DNA of 64,000 bases from Sphingobium boeckii (GTDB taxonomy: Bacteria > Pseudomonadota > Alphaproteobacteria > Sphingomonadales > Sphingomonadaceae): assembly GCF_014199215.1 (NCBI RefSeq), contig NZ_JACIJC010000002.1, positions 372,001 to 436,000 of the forward strand. Reading direction: 5' to 3'. This document shows positions 43,451-52,319 of this stretch, piece by piece; position 1 is the first letter of the stretch; each line of letters begins with the position of its first letter. The position numbers were made by a program, and so were the translations under genes. The notes beneath the pieces were generated by a model, which was given only the letters and a program-made list of their open reading frames with translations, did no database searches and was not told the origin of the DNA.

Positions 43451-45988
43451 TTACCAGCTCCGGCTGAGGATGAAGCGGAAATTGCGGCCAAACAGCGGGC
43501 GACCGTAGATCGCATCGCTCGCACCCTGACCGGCGAGCTGATCGGTCCGGGGGTTGCCCTCCGTCAGTCCCTTGGCGTTGGTCAGATTGTCACCGACCAC
43601 CTGGACGCGCCAATCGCCATACGTCATCGACGCGCTTGCGCCGAACGTCTGATAGGCGGGCAGCGACGTCAGGTTGAACAGATCGACATAACGGCGTCCG
43701 GTCCATTCGTAACGACCTGCGATCTCAAGCTCGCCATCCCCGACAGGAAAGCGCACCGACGGGCGGACATTGCCGAAGAATTTCGGCTCGCGGATGATCT
43801 GATTGCCATTGACCGCGCTTGGATCAGCGCCCGACGTGTTCGCAAGGTTGCGATATTGCGGGTCCGCCCAGGTCACCGAGCCGGCCAATTCGAACCAGCG
43901 GACCGGCTTGATCCGGCCGTCGATTTCGACCCCCTTTGCGGTGGCTTCGCCGATGAACGGTATGGCCTGATCGTTGCGGCCGGTATCGGGATTGAACGCA
44001 ATGAACGAAGCATTGAACGGATCGAACTTGGTATAGAAGCCGGTGACATAGAGATAAGCGGGGCCGAAACTGGCTTTCACGCCAACTTCAAACTGCCGCG
44101 CCTTGGTCTTGACGACGGATGCGTTGGTGCGAACCGGGGTTGTATTGATGGTCGAGCCAAGCTGCGGTGGCACCTCGAGGTTCGAGATGCGGCCATAAAC
44201 ACCGAGATTGCCATTGAAGTCGTAATTGGCACCGATCGTCCAGTTGGTTGCCGTCGGCTTCAGCGTGTTGATAACCTTGCCCCCGGTAAAGGCGCGGGTC
44301 GCGTCGTCCGCAAGCGTGGTGGCATCACCCAGATTCGCCGCCGTCGAGAGGAGCGCATAGCCATCATAGTCATACCATTCCTTCCGAAAGCCGCCATCGA
44401 CGCGCAGACCCTCGGTGATGTCCCAGGTATCATTGGCATAGAGCGCGACCATCTTGGCATCGCCATCACCCTGGTTGAGCGTGGTCGTGTAGCGCAGCAC
44501 GCCATTTTGCGTGACCGAGCCGAGCACAGCGCCCGTGGCTGAATAGGCAAGGAGATCAAGCGTGCGCGGCTGGCCACTGACCTCGATCAGCATGTCCTGA
44601 TAGGCAATGAACTGCGTGTTGCCGTAAATCGAACCATAAACGCCGGCCCGCACATCATGCGTGCCAAAGCCCGTCTCGAATTTGCGGGTGATGCTCAGAT
44701 CGGCCTGACCTGAATAGAATTCGGATTCAGAAGCGCGATACTGGCCGGACATGACCAGGCCCGAAGCGGCAGAGGGATCATAGACGGTCGCGCCATTGGT
44801 CCCGGCGAGCGCATAGCCCAAGCGGGTCACGTCAGCGCCGAAGGCCGTCCGCGAAGCGTTCAGATAGCTGGCGGCGAACGTGGTCGCACTGGCCGGATTG
44901 GTGGTAGAATAAAAGGCGTCGAAGCTGCTCTTGCCCTGTGTGTAACCACCCTTGGCAGAGACCAGCCAGCCATCGAAATCGCCTTCATATTGGATGCCGG
45001 CGTTGAAGAAGCGCATGTGCCGGCCATCGGCCAGATCGCGGTTCAAACCCTGCGTCACGCCCGCACCATCGCGATATTTGATGTTCACTCCGCGGAGCGA
45101 CGGGGAGTTCATCGTGCCCGTGTGATAGTCGATGAAAGGGTCCAGCGAGACGGAAGGATTGCGCGGATCGGCGACCGGGATCGGCAGATAGAACAGGTTA
45201 TGGTCGTTGGTATATTGCACCGAGACCTTGAGGAAACCATTGTCCAGATCGCGCTTCAGATTGGCGCGGATCTGGCCCCCTCTGTCGCTGGGAAACCCGC
45301 TGTCGCGATAACCGTCATGCTGGCGCAGAAAGCCGCCGATGGCGTAATAGGTGTTCTCGCCGATCGGGCCGGACTGCATGGCGTCGAGCCGGTACAGGCC
45401 GGTATCGCCCAGCGTGATCTGTGCCTTGCCGCGCGATTCCGGGCCACCGGTCACCGTGATGTTATTGGCGATCGCAGCCGCGCTGCTGGCATAGATTGGG
45501 GCCGGGCCGCCGCGGACGATCTCGACGCGCTCCGTCATGAGATCGAAGCGATTCATGCCTTCGCCCGAGTTGAAGAACTGGCCGTCGATTTCGTGATAAA
45601 GCGGCAGGCCATCCTGCTGGAAGATCAGATAGCCGCGATCGGTCGGAATGCCGCGCACGCGCGTGATATTCTGCACCTCGCCGCCGGTCGCCTCCACCTG
45701 AATGCCCGGAACCGTGCTCAGCAGGTCTGCGAAATTCTTCGGAGCGATCCTCTGCACGTCTTCCTGGCTGAGGGAGTTGACCGCATAGGACACATCAAAG
45801 CGACGCTGGGCGCGAGCGGCACCCGTCACGATGATATCCGATTGTCCTTCGTCGGCTTCAGTTTCCGGCGCTGGCGCGACGGCCTGGCTGGCATCCTGAT
45901 CCGCTGCATAGGCCGGCACCGACCAGGCCATGGCGCTCAAGGTCGAAAGCAGCGTGAGAGTATAGGCTTTATTACGTGCGAATTTCAT
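43451..45988 (-). CDS. TonB-dependent outer-membrane receptor
   Basis: 845 residues: signal peptide (AMAWSVPAYAAD), TonB-box-like SDIIVTGAARAQRR at the mature N-terminus, plug domain (VNSLSQEDVQRIAPKNFADL then LLSTVPGIQVEATGG and RGIPTDRGYLIFQQDGLPLY), and a 22-strand barrel ending in aromatic FRFILSRSW. First gene of an operon with a YdcF-like protein and a GH92 glycosidase, so the ligand is probably a mannose-containing oligosaccharide rather than a siderophore (inference). Confidence 0.9.
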   Translation of the reverse strand: MKFARNKAYTLTLLSTLSAMAWSVPAYAADQDASQAVAPAPETEADEGQSDIIVTGAARAQRRFDVSYAVNSLSQEDVQRIAPKNFADLLSTVPGIQVEATGGEVQNITRVRGIPTDRGYLIFQQDGLPLYHEIDGQFFNSGEGMNRFDLMTERVEIVRGGPAPIYASSAAAIANNITVTGGPESRGKAQITLGDTGLYRLDAMQSGPIGENTYYAIGGFLRQHDGYRDSGFPSDRGGQIRANLKRDLDNGFLKVSVQYTNDHNLFYLPIPVADPRNPSVSLDPFIDYHTGTMNSPSLRGVNIKYRDGAGVTQGLNRDLADGRHMRFFNAGIQYEGDFDGWLVSAKGGYTQGKSSFDAFYSTTNPASATTFAASYLNASRTAFGADVTRLGYALAGTNGATVYDPSAASGLVMSGQYRASESEFYSGQADLSITRKFETGFGTHDVRAGVYGSIYGNTQFIAYQDMLIEVSGQPRTLDLLAYSATGAVLGSVTQNGVLRYTTTLNQGDGDAKMVALYANDTWDITEGLRVDGGFRKEWYDYDGYALLSTAANLGDATTLADDATRAFTGGKVINTLKPTATNWTIGANYDFNGNLGVYGRISNLEVPPQLGSTINTTPVRTNASVVKTKARQFEVGVKASFGPAYLYVTGFYTKFDPFNASFIAFNPDTGRNDQAIPFIGEATAKGVEIDGRIKPVRWFELAGSVTWADPQYRNLANTSGADPSAVNGNQIIREPKFFGNVRPSVRFPVGDGELEIAGRYEWTGRRYVDLFNLTSLPAYQTFGASASMTYGDWRVQVVGDNLTNAKGLTEGNPRTDQLAGQGASDAIYGRPLFGRNFRFILSRSW

Positions 45989-46420
45989 GTCCGAGTCCCC
46001 TTGTGGATGACGGCCGGATAGGGGGGCTCAAGGACAATGCCGTGACATGCCGATGTGGGGAATGTGACAAACGGCGCAAAGTTGTTCGTATCTTAGGCTT
46101 TGTATCATCCGGACTTCATCCGCACGCCTGCCGATGCGAGAGCGCAGATCAGATTGGTGCCGGAAAGACGCCCGGTTCCGCCCGCCATCGATCAGGAGCC
46201 GCGATATGGGGGGGGGCAAGAGCGGTGGGCGTTATTGCTTGGAGAACCGTCGATTTTGAAGCGTGGGTTTGCATAAAACTATGCTACAGGCAGCCATCAC
46301 CCGATATCCGATCAGGCATCTTGTGACCGGGAGACAGTGCTGCTCTCGCCTGTAGGCCGAGGTGCATTTTGGATCAGCCGCGTTTTTCTTCGCTTCAGCG
46401 CCTTATGCCGGGATCGCCTC
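45989..46420. other. 432-base divergent intergenic region
   Basis: No supported gene. It separates the TonB receptor operon (minus) from the YozE-kinase operon (plus), so it should hold two promoters. It contains a run of nine G at about 46208-46216. No convincing -35/-10 pair or palindrome was identified. A 63-codon minus frame (46028-46219) has no recognised feature. Confidence 0.5.
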
Positions 46421-46645
46421 ATGCAGCCTGAAAACGACAATGGGGATTCCTTCGGGACGTGGCTTTTGTCGCAGCAGGATCATGAAGGCTGGATCGGCGC
46501 GCTGGCGAAAGCCGCCAAATCGGATCGCCGCTTTCCACGCGCCGGCGATCCCGATGCGGTGCGCAAGCATCTGAGCGAAGCGCAGGCCGAAGGCGACATG
46601 TTCGAGGCCGTCGATGACGCCGAAAACCTCTGGATCAATCGGTGA
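46421..46645 (+). CDS. YozE SAM-like domain protein
   Basis: 74 residues: GDSFGTWLLSQQDHEGWIGA followed by ALAKAAKSDRRFPRAGDPDA and MFEAVDDAENLW, matching the small YozE-like (PF06855-type) helical proteins. ATG at 46421 starts the conserved part; an upstream in-frame start at 46337 adds an unrelated Arg/Phe leader. It overlaps the kinase gene by 4 bases (GTGA). A function is not known; coupling to a sensor kinase is unusual. Confidence 0.78.
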   Translation: MQPENDNGDSFGTWLLSQQDHEGWIGALAKAAKSDRRFPRAGDPDAVRKHLSEAQAEGDMFEAVDDAENLWINR

Positions 46646-47715
46646 TTCCCGCACGCACATTGGAAGAGGCGCAGATCCTCGCCCAGGCGATCGTCAATAC
46701 GATCCCCGAGCCTTTCCTGGTGCTGGACGAGCGGTTTCGCGTTCTCACGGCGAGCCGGTCCTTTTGCGAAACCTTTAAGGTGACACCGGATGAGACCGAG
46801 GGGAACCTGCTTTACGCACTCGGCGACGGACAATGGGACATTCCTGCACTGCGCACGCTGCTGGAGACGATCATTCCCGACCGCGTCGCCATGGACGGCT
46901 TCGAGGTCAAACATGATTTCCCCGGGGTCGGCTGGCGCAACATGCTGCTGAACGCACGCAAGGTGATCTATCAGGAAAGCGCGAACATCACGATCCTGCT
47001 GGCCTTCAGGGATGTGACGGCCACGCGCGCGATCGAGCAGGAAAAGGCCGCGCTGCTCCAGCAGGCCGAAGAACTGGTGCGTCAAAAGCAGGTTCTGCTG
47101 CAGGAGATGCAGCATCGCGTGGCCAACAGCCTTCAGATCATCGCGAGCATATTGCTGCTCAAGGCCCGCGCTGTTTCATCGGAAGAAACGCGCTTTCATC
47201 TGCAGGATGCGCATCAGCGCGTGATGTCGGTCGCGGCGGTCCAGCAATATCTTCATGCCACGGACGGCGTGGACCAGATCGACGTCGGTGCCTATTTCGA
47301 AAAGCTGTGCGCTGGCCTCGCCAGTTCGATGATCGGCGATGTCCAGCCTATCATGATCGACGTGATGGCGGAGAAAGGCATGGTCGATTCATCGGAAGCG
47401 GTCAGCCTTGGCCTGATCGTGACCGAATTGGTGATCAACGCCATCAAATATGCGTTTCCGCAATCCAAGCCCGGCGCTAAAATTCTGGTGACTTACGAGA
47501 TCGACGAGTCGGACTGGAAGCTGGTCGTATCCGATAACGGCATCGGCAAGGGCGATAGCGACATTGGCGCAAAGGATGGTGGCTTGGGAACGACGATCAT
47601 CAAGGCGCTGGCCAAGCAACTCAGCGCGAGTGTGGAGATGTCGGCCGGCAATGACGGCCTTACGGTATCCATCACCCGCGCCACCTTCACATCACGTATG
47701 CCCAAGGCCGCGTAA
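46642..47715 (+). CDS. PAS-domain HRxxN histidine kinase (HisKA_2 type)
   Basis: 357 residues: PAS-like sensor domain (about 16-130: TIPEPFLVLDERFRVLTASR), coiled coil with EKAALLQQAEELVRQ, HisKA_2 phospho-acceptor H158 in EMQHRVANSLQIIASIL (HRxxN motif, N162), and an HATPase with VTELVINAIKYAFPQ and SDNGIG. No TM, so cytoplasmic. In Sphingomonas, HRxxN kinases (Pak family) control the general stress response through PhyR, which makes that the probable output (inference). GTG start coupled to the YozE gene. The lactate dehydrogenase gene begins 5 bases after its stop. Confidence 0.88.
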   Translation: MIPARTLEEAQILAQAIVNTIPEPFLVLDERFRVLTASRSFCETFKVTPDETEGNLLYALGDGQWDIPALRTLLETIIPDRVAMDGFEVKHDFPGVGWRNMLLNARKVIYQESANITILLAFRDVTATRAIEQEKAALLQQAEELVRQKQVLLQEMQHRVANSLQIIASILLLKARAVSSEETRFHLQDAHQRVMSVAAVQQYLHATDGVDQIDVGAYFEKLCAGLASSMIGDVQPIMIDVMAEKGMVDSSEAVSLGLIVTELVINAIKYAFPQSKPGAKILVTYEIDESDWKLVVSDNGIGKGDSDIGAKDGGLGTTIIKALAKQLSASVEMSAGNDGLTVSITRATFTSRMPKAA

Positions 47716-47720
47716 ATTCG

Positions 47721-48731
47721 ATGGTGCCCGATCCCGCATCCGACGCTTCTGATATAAGGGAGGTCGACAGCGGTCGGGTCGCCATCATCGGCGCGGGCCA
47801 TGTCGGCTCCACCACTGCCTATGCCCTGATGCTGCGCGCGCTGTTCCGCGAAATCGTGCTTATCGACAATGATGCAGGGCTGGCGCGCGCCGAAGCGCGT
47901 GACGTGTCCGACGCCAATGCGCTGGCGCGGCCGGCGCATGTGTGGGCCGGCGACTATCCCGATGCCGCCCGGGCAGACATCGTCATCATCACCGCAGGCG
48001 CGGCGACCCAGGGCGCGCAAAGCCGGCTGTCGATCGCGACGCGCAGTGCGGAGATCGTTCGGCAATGCGTGACCAGACTAATGGCCGAAGGCTTTAGCGG
48101 CATCATGATCATTGCGGCCAATCCGGTCGATCTGATGACCGCGGTGGCTATCGCGGCATCCGGCCTGGAGCCTGCGCGCGTGATCGGCACCGGGACGCTG
48201 CTCGATTCCCTGCGCCTGCAGCACGCCCTGGCGCACAGGCTCGGTGTCGCGCCCAATGCTGTCCACGCCATGGTCATCGGCGAACATGGCGACAGCGCGG
48301 TCGCCGCTTTTTCCAACGTCAGGATCGGGGGATTACCGCTGAGCCGGTTCCAGCCAGACTGGAGCGTAGCGGACGAGGCGCAGATTGCGACCGATGTGCG
48401 CAATGGCGCGTACCGGATCATCGAAGGCAAAGGTTACACCTCCTTTGGCGTGGCGACGGCGATCGTGAGGATTTGCGAGGCGGTCGTGCGCAACGAGGGC
48501 GCGATCCTGCCGGCCTCCACACAGCTCAATGGCGAATCCGGCATTTCCGGCATCTGCCTCAGCCTGCCCTGCATCCTCGGGGCGTCCGGCATCGTGCGAA
48601 TCCTGGAGCCGGATCTCGACGAGGCGGAAATATGCGCGTTGCACGCGTCGGCGGCCATCGTCCGCAAGGCACTCGCGTCGTTGACCGCCGGCGATACAGC
48701 CCCCGTGACGGACACCATCCGATCGCATTGA
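47721..48731 (+). CDS. L-lactate dehydrogenase family protein
   Basis: 336 residues with NAD-binding RVAIIGAGHVGSTTAYALM (GxGxxG at 24-29), the substrate-loop region GAATQGAQSRLSIATRSAEI, the Arg motif GTGTLLDSLRLQ, and the catalytic IGEHGDSAV (H189). This fits L-LDH (Ldh/MDH superfamily). The active-site loop differs from the usual LDH QKPGETR, so the 2-ketoacid used may not be pyruvate. It lies 5 bases after the HRxxN kinase stop, so it is in that operon. Confidence 0.85.
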   Translation: MVPDPASDASDIREVDSGRVAIIGAGHVGSTTAYALMLRALFREIVLIDNDAGLARAEARDVSDANALARPAHVWAGDYPDAARADIVIITAGAATQGAQSRLSIATRSAEIVRQCVTRLMAEGFSGIMIIAANPVDLMTAVAIAASGLEPARVIGTGTLLDSLRLQHALAHRLGVAPNAVHAMVIGEHGDSAVAAFSNVRIGGLPLSRFQPDWSVADEAQIATDVRNGAYRIIEGKGYTSFGVATAIVRICEAVVRNEGAILPASTQLNGESGISGICLSLPCILGASGIVRILEPDLDEAEICALHASAAIVRKALASLTAGDTAPVTDTIRSH

Positions 48732-48744
48732 CATTAAAAATGTC

Positions 48745-48759
48745 GTATTGATCCAATAC
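48745..48759. promoter_or_regulatory. Candidate operator (15-base palindrome)
   Basis: GTATTG-ATC-CAATAC is a perfect inverted repeat, preceded by a small GACAT/ATGTC hairpin at 48730-48744. It lies between the lactate dehydrogenase stop and the membrane protein start. It could be a regulator site or a weak terminator. Confidence 0.35.
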
Positions 48760-48825
48760 ATGTCGCGACGCGCTCATTACGAAGCTGGTCGCAATCGCGG
48801 CGGGCGATTGAGCTGGGGGGCTAAG

Positions 48826-49599
48826 ATGGCGACACTAACCGGACAGCGGATGCCCATGTCTGCTGAACATCGTTTTTTCCTGACCATGGCCATCGGAATG
48901 GCGGCGACCATCGCGCTCGGGTTCTCCGTTCAACTGGCGATGGGACGATCGAGCTTCAACGCGCCTTTCCTGGTTCATGTTCACGCTCTCGTGTTTTTCG
49001 GCTGGACCGCTTTTTATGTCCTGCAGAATGCGCTGATCGCGACCGGATCGGTCGCACTGCACCGGCGTCTCGGCTGGCTGGGGGCGGTCTGGGCCATCGC
49101 GGTCGTGCTGCTGGGCATCTATACCACCGTGATGATGGTGCGACGGGGTGCCACGCCCTTTTTCTTCCAGCCGAATTATTTTCTGTTCATGAATTCGCTC
49201 ACCGTATCGGGTTTCGGCGGACTGACCGCAGCGGCGATCCTCATGCGCCGGCGCACCGATTGGCATCGCCGTCTGCTCTTGTGCGCAATGGCCATTCTTA
49301 CCGGCCCCGCCTTTGGGCGGCTGCTGCCCCTGCCCCTGCTCATCCCCTGGGCCGGCTGGGCAGTATTCGTCGCCGTGATGATCTTTCCCGCGCTTGGCAT
49401 CCTTCGCGATCTGCGGCGGTCAGGGCGGGTGCATCCAGCTTATGTCTGGGGTGTCGCAACGATAGTGGCGATCCAGATCGCGATCGGACTCGTCGCGTTC
49501 AGCCAGCCTGGCCTGGCCGTTTATCGCACGGTCACCCAATCCACGGCCGGCGAGCATGTGCCGCCACTGGCCTTTCCGCCACCGCCGCTGATGCCGTAA
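48826..49599 (+). CDS. Conserved hypothetical multipass membrane protein
   Basis: 257 residues with about seven TM helices: FFLTMAIGMAATIALGFSVQ, VHVHALVFFGWTAFYVLQNA, LGWLGAVWAIAVVLLGIYT, and others; histidines HVHALVFF and DWHRRLLL recall haem- or metal-binding membrane proteins. Proline-rich C-terminus (PPLAFPPPPLMP). A strong Shine-Dalgarno (GGGGGG, 6 bases upstream) supports ATG 48826 over the upstream in-frame ATG at 48748. Function unknown. It is convergent with the emrB-like gene. Confidence 0.78.
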   Translation: MATLTGQRMPMSAEHRFFLTMAIGMAATIALGFSVQLAMGRSSFNAPFLVHVHALVFFGWTAFYVLQNALIATGSVALHRRLGWLGAVWAIAVVLLGIYTTVMMVRRGATPFFFQPNYFLFMNSLTVSGFGGLTAAAILMRRRTDWHRRLLLCAMAILTGPAFGRLLPLPLLIPWAGWAVFVAVMIFPALGILRDLRRSGRVHPAYVWGVATIVAIQIAIGLVAFSQPGLAVYRTVTQSTAGEHVPPLAFPPPPLMP

Positions 49600-49624
49600 A
49601 AGTCGGGGCCGATCAGCGTCCGTC

Positions 49625-51154
49625 TCAATGCGCTGCGGAAATATCCACATTGGGTCTGGCGCGCGGCGATAGCCACACGATGGCGGCTGCCACGAAGAGC
49701 ACAAGCGCGGCGATCAGGAACGTGTGGTTGACCGCCAGCATGATGGCTTCCTGCTCGACCAGATTCGAAATGACCTGCCGGCTCTGATCCATGCTCATGC
49801 CCGCATTCGTCAGTGTGCGTTGAACATCGTCCGGCTGCAGCTTCGCCGCCAGTTCGTTGCGCGAGACGCGCTGCGCATCACCCCAAACGGATAAAGCGAG
49901 CGATGTCGAGACGGCGATCGCCATGGTCCTGAGAAAATTCTGGAGCCCGGCCGCCGACGCGGTTTCCTCGGGCCGCACGGCCCCCAGCGTGATCGATGTG
50001 AGCGGGATCATAAAGAAGCCCATCGCAAAGCCCTGAACGATCTGCGGTGCGGCCAGCGACCAGAAATCAATGCCGCTGGTCCATTGCGCGCGCCAGACGG
50101 CCATCAGGCCAAGCCAGGCGACGGCACCTGAAACCATGATGCGCGCATCCACCCGCCCCATCAGCCGCGGCACGAAAGGTGCCGCCGTGATCGCCGTCAT
50201 GGCGGTGAAGGCGGTAACGAGTCCGGCTGAGGTCGCAGTGTAACCCATGGGCGTCTGGAGCCATTGCGGAATGATCACGATGCTGGCGAAATAGGCACCG
50301 AAGCACAGCGCCAGCGCGATCACCCCGAAAGTGAATCCGCGATGCCGGAATATCCGGAGATCGACGATGGGATGGTCCTCGGTCAGCTCCCATATGATGA
50401 ATATGAGGAATCCGATCGCAGCGAGGATCGCGAGCGTCACGATCATAGGATCGCCAAACCAATCCCGGTCACGCCCCAGATCGAGCATGAGTTGCAGGCA
50501 GCCGATCCAGAAGATCAAAAGGCCGAGGCCGATCTTGTCGATCGGCAGAATCTGCGTCTGCGTTTCAACCGGCTTCAGGAGTTTCGCTCCCGCCAGAATA
50601 CATAGAATGCAGATCGGCAGATTGATGAAGAAAATCCAGTGCCAGCTCCAATTGTCGCTGATCGTGCCGCCGATGATCGGCCCCAGCGCTGGGCCGAGCA
50701 AGGTCGTCATCGCCCAGAGCCCCATCGCCCGTCCCCGCATCTCGGGCGGAAAAACGCGGATCAGCAGCGTCTGCGTGATCGGCATGATCGGGCCGCCGCA
50801 CAGTCCCTGCCCGATGCGGCAGACCACCAACATGCCCAGCGTGGGAGACAGTCCGCACAGGATTGAAAACAGGCCGAACCCCGCAACGCTGAACAGGAAC
50901 ATCTTGACCGTGCCGAAGCGCAGCACGAGCCAGCCCGTCAGCGGAACCGTAATCGCCTCGGCCACCGCATAGGAGGTGATCACCCAGGTCCCCTGATCGG
51001 GCGTTATCCCCAGATTGCCGGCAATGTGCGGCACGGAGACATTGGCGATGGTCAGATCGAGCACCACCATGAAATTGCTGAGCGCCAGCACCAGACCCGC
51101 CATAAGCCGGTGCGATGGCTTGATCATGAATTGGCTTTTGGCCGGATCGCTCAT
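49625..51154 (-). CDS. emrB: DHA2-family MFS multidrug transporter (EmrB type)
   Basis: 509 residues with 14 TM helices as in DHA2 transporters: N-terminal GLVLALSNFMVVLDLTIANV with PHIAGNLGITPDQGTWVITSYA (motif D/A), RFGTVKMFLFSVAGFGLFSI, GPIMPITQTLLIRVFPPEMR, and later GPIIGGTISDNWSWHWIFFI (motif C). It uses the proton gradient to export hydrophobic drugs. The EmrA-like gene starts just upstream (10 base gap) in an OMF-EmrA-EmrB operon. Confidence 0.92.
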   Translation of the reverse strand: MSDPAKSQFMIKPSHRLMAGLVLALSNFMVVLDLTIANVSVPHIAGNLGITPDQGTWVITSYAVAEAITVPLTGWLVLRFGTVKMFLFSVAGFGLFSILCGLSPTLGMLVVCRIGQGLCGGPIMPITQTLLIRVFPPEMRGRAMGLWAMTTLLGPALGPIIGGTISDNWSWHWIFFINLPICILCILAGAKLLKPVETQTQILPIDKIGLGLLIFWIGCLQLMLDLGRDRDWFGDPMIVTLAILAAIGFLIFIIWELTEDHPIVDLRIFRHRGFTFGVIALALCFGAYFASIVIIPQWLQTPMGYTATSAGLVTAFTAMTAITAAPFVPRLMGRVDARIMVSGAVAWLGLMAVWRAQWTSGIDFWSLAAPQIVQGFAMGFFMIPLTSITLGAVRPEETASAAGLQNFLRTMAIAVSTSLALSVWGDAQRVSRNELAAKLQPDDVQRTLTNAGMSMDQSRQVISNLVEQEAIMLAVNHTFLIAALVLFVAAAIVWLSPRARPNVDISAAH

Positions 51155-51164
51155 GCCCGATGCC

Positions 51165-52319
51165 TCACTGGCCGGAGAGGTCTATCTCAACCTCGGTGGA
51201 AAGACCCACCTGAAGCGGATGTTCGGCCAGTTCCCTGGGATCGAGCGCAATACGCACGGGCAGGCGCTGGACCACCTTGATCCAGTTGCCGGTGGCATTC
51301 TGCGCGGGAATCAGCGACATGGAGGATCCGGTGCCGCCGGAAAAGCCAGCGACCTTGCCGTGATAGACCACGCCGCTGCCATAGATATCGGCGGTGACCG
51401 TGGCCGGCATCCCGATCCTCACCCGACGAAGCTGACGCTCCTTGAAATTCGCATCGATATAGACCTTGCCCAGCGGCACGATCGTCATGATCGGTGCGCC
51501 CTGGGTCACGCGCTGACCGATCTGAACCTGCCGCTTGCTCACCACGCCGTCGATCGGGGCGCGGATCGTCATCCGGTCCAGATCGAGCTTGGCCGCCTCC
51601 AGTCGGGCCTTCGCCGTCATCACGCCAGGATCGGTATCTTCGGTCGATCCACGCACCAGCGCATCATTCGCGGCCAGTTCGCCCACTGCGGCGCTGCGGG
51701 TCGATTGCGCCTGAGCGATGGACGCCTGCGCCTGAGCGAGCGCCGCCTTGGCGCCGCTGAAAGCATTCTGGGCGATGGTCAGTTCTTCGCCCGACACTGC
51801 GCCGCTGCTGCGCAGCCGCTCACGACGCTGCAAATCCAGACTCGCCTTGCCATAATCGGCGCGTGCCGCGAGGAGCCGTGCCCGCGCCTGATCAATGTCT
51901 GCGCCACGCGCCTGGATTTGCGAAGACAAGGCCGTGCTGCTGGCCGATGTCTGGCGAAACTTACGGCGTGCTTCGGCCAGTTCCGCTTCAGCCTGGGCGA
52001 TGGCGATCCGCGCATTGGAAGGATCGAGCTTCACCAGAATGTCGCCGCGCTTCACCCGATCGGTGTCGCTGACGTTCACCTCGATCGCCTGCGCCGAAAT
52101 CAGCGGCGTCACCTGCGCCATCTCCGCATTCACATAAGCATTGTCCGTGCTGACATGGTTGCGCCCGATCAACACGTAATACAGCGTCCACACTATGGCG
52201 ATCACGACGACCGCGATGGCGAGACGTTTCAACCACGTCCTGCGCGTCGCGAGGCGCGCATCCTTCCGGGCCGAATCATCCTGTGTGGCTTCCATGGAAG
52301 AAGGTGCGGCGTCAGCCAT
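51165..52319 (-). CDS. emrA: HlyD-family membrane fusion protein (EmrA type)
   Basis: 384 residues: N-terminal TM (LAIAVVVIAIVWTLYYVLIG), split biotinyl-lipoyl motif STDNAYVNAEMAQVTPLISA with VKRGDILVKLDPSNARIA, a long coiled coil (about 90-200), and the barrel domain (DRMTIRAPIDGVVSKRQVQI, YIDANFKERQLRRVRIG). It links the MFS pump to the outer-membrane factor across the periplasm. ATG at 52319 is chosen: it overlaps the OMF stop by 8 bases and an in-frame start at 52412 lies inside the OMF gene. Confidence 0.91.
   Translation of the reverse strand: MADAAPSSMEATQDDSARKDARLATRRTWLKRLAIAVVVIAIVWTLYYVLIGRNHVSTDNAYVNAEMAQVTPLISAQAIEVNVSDTDRVKRGDILVKLDPSNARIAIAQAEAELAEARRKFRQTSASSTALSSQIQARGADIDQARARLLAARADYGKASLDLQRRERLRSSGAVSGEELTIAQNAFSGAKAALAQAQASIAQAQSTRSAAVGELAANDALVRGSTEDTDPGVMTAKARLEAAKLDLDRMTIRAPIDGVVSKRQVQIGQRVTQGAPIMTIVPLGKVYIDANFKERQLRRVRIGMPATVTADIYGSGVVYHGKVAGFSGGTGSSMSLIPAQNATGNWIKVVQRLPVRIALDPRELAEHPLQVGLSTEVEIDLSGQ

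Noticed and set aside
44990-46021. 343-codon plus-strand frame
   Set aside because: Antisense to the TonB receptor signal and plug region; no start signal.
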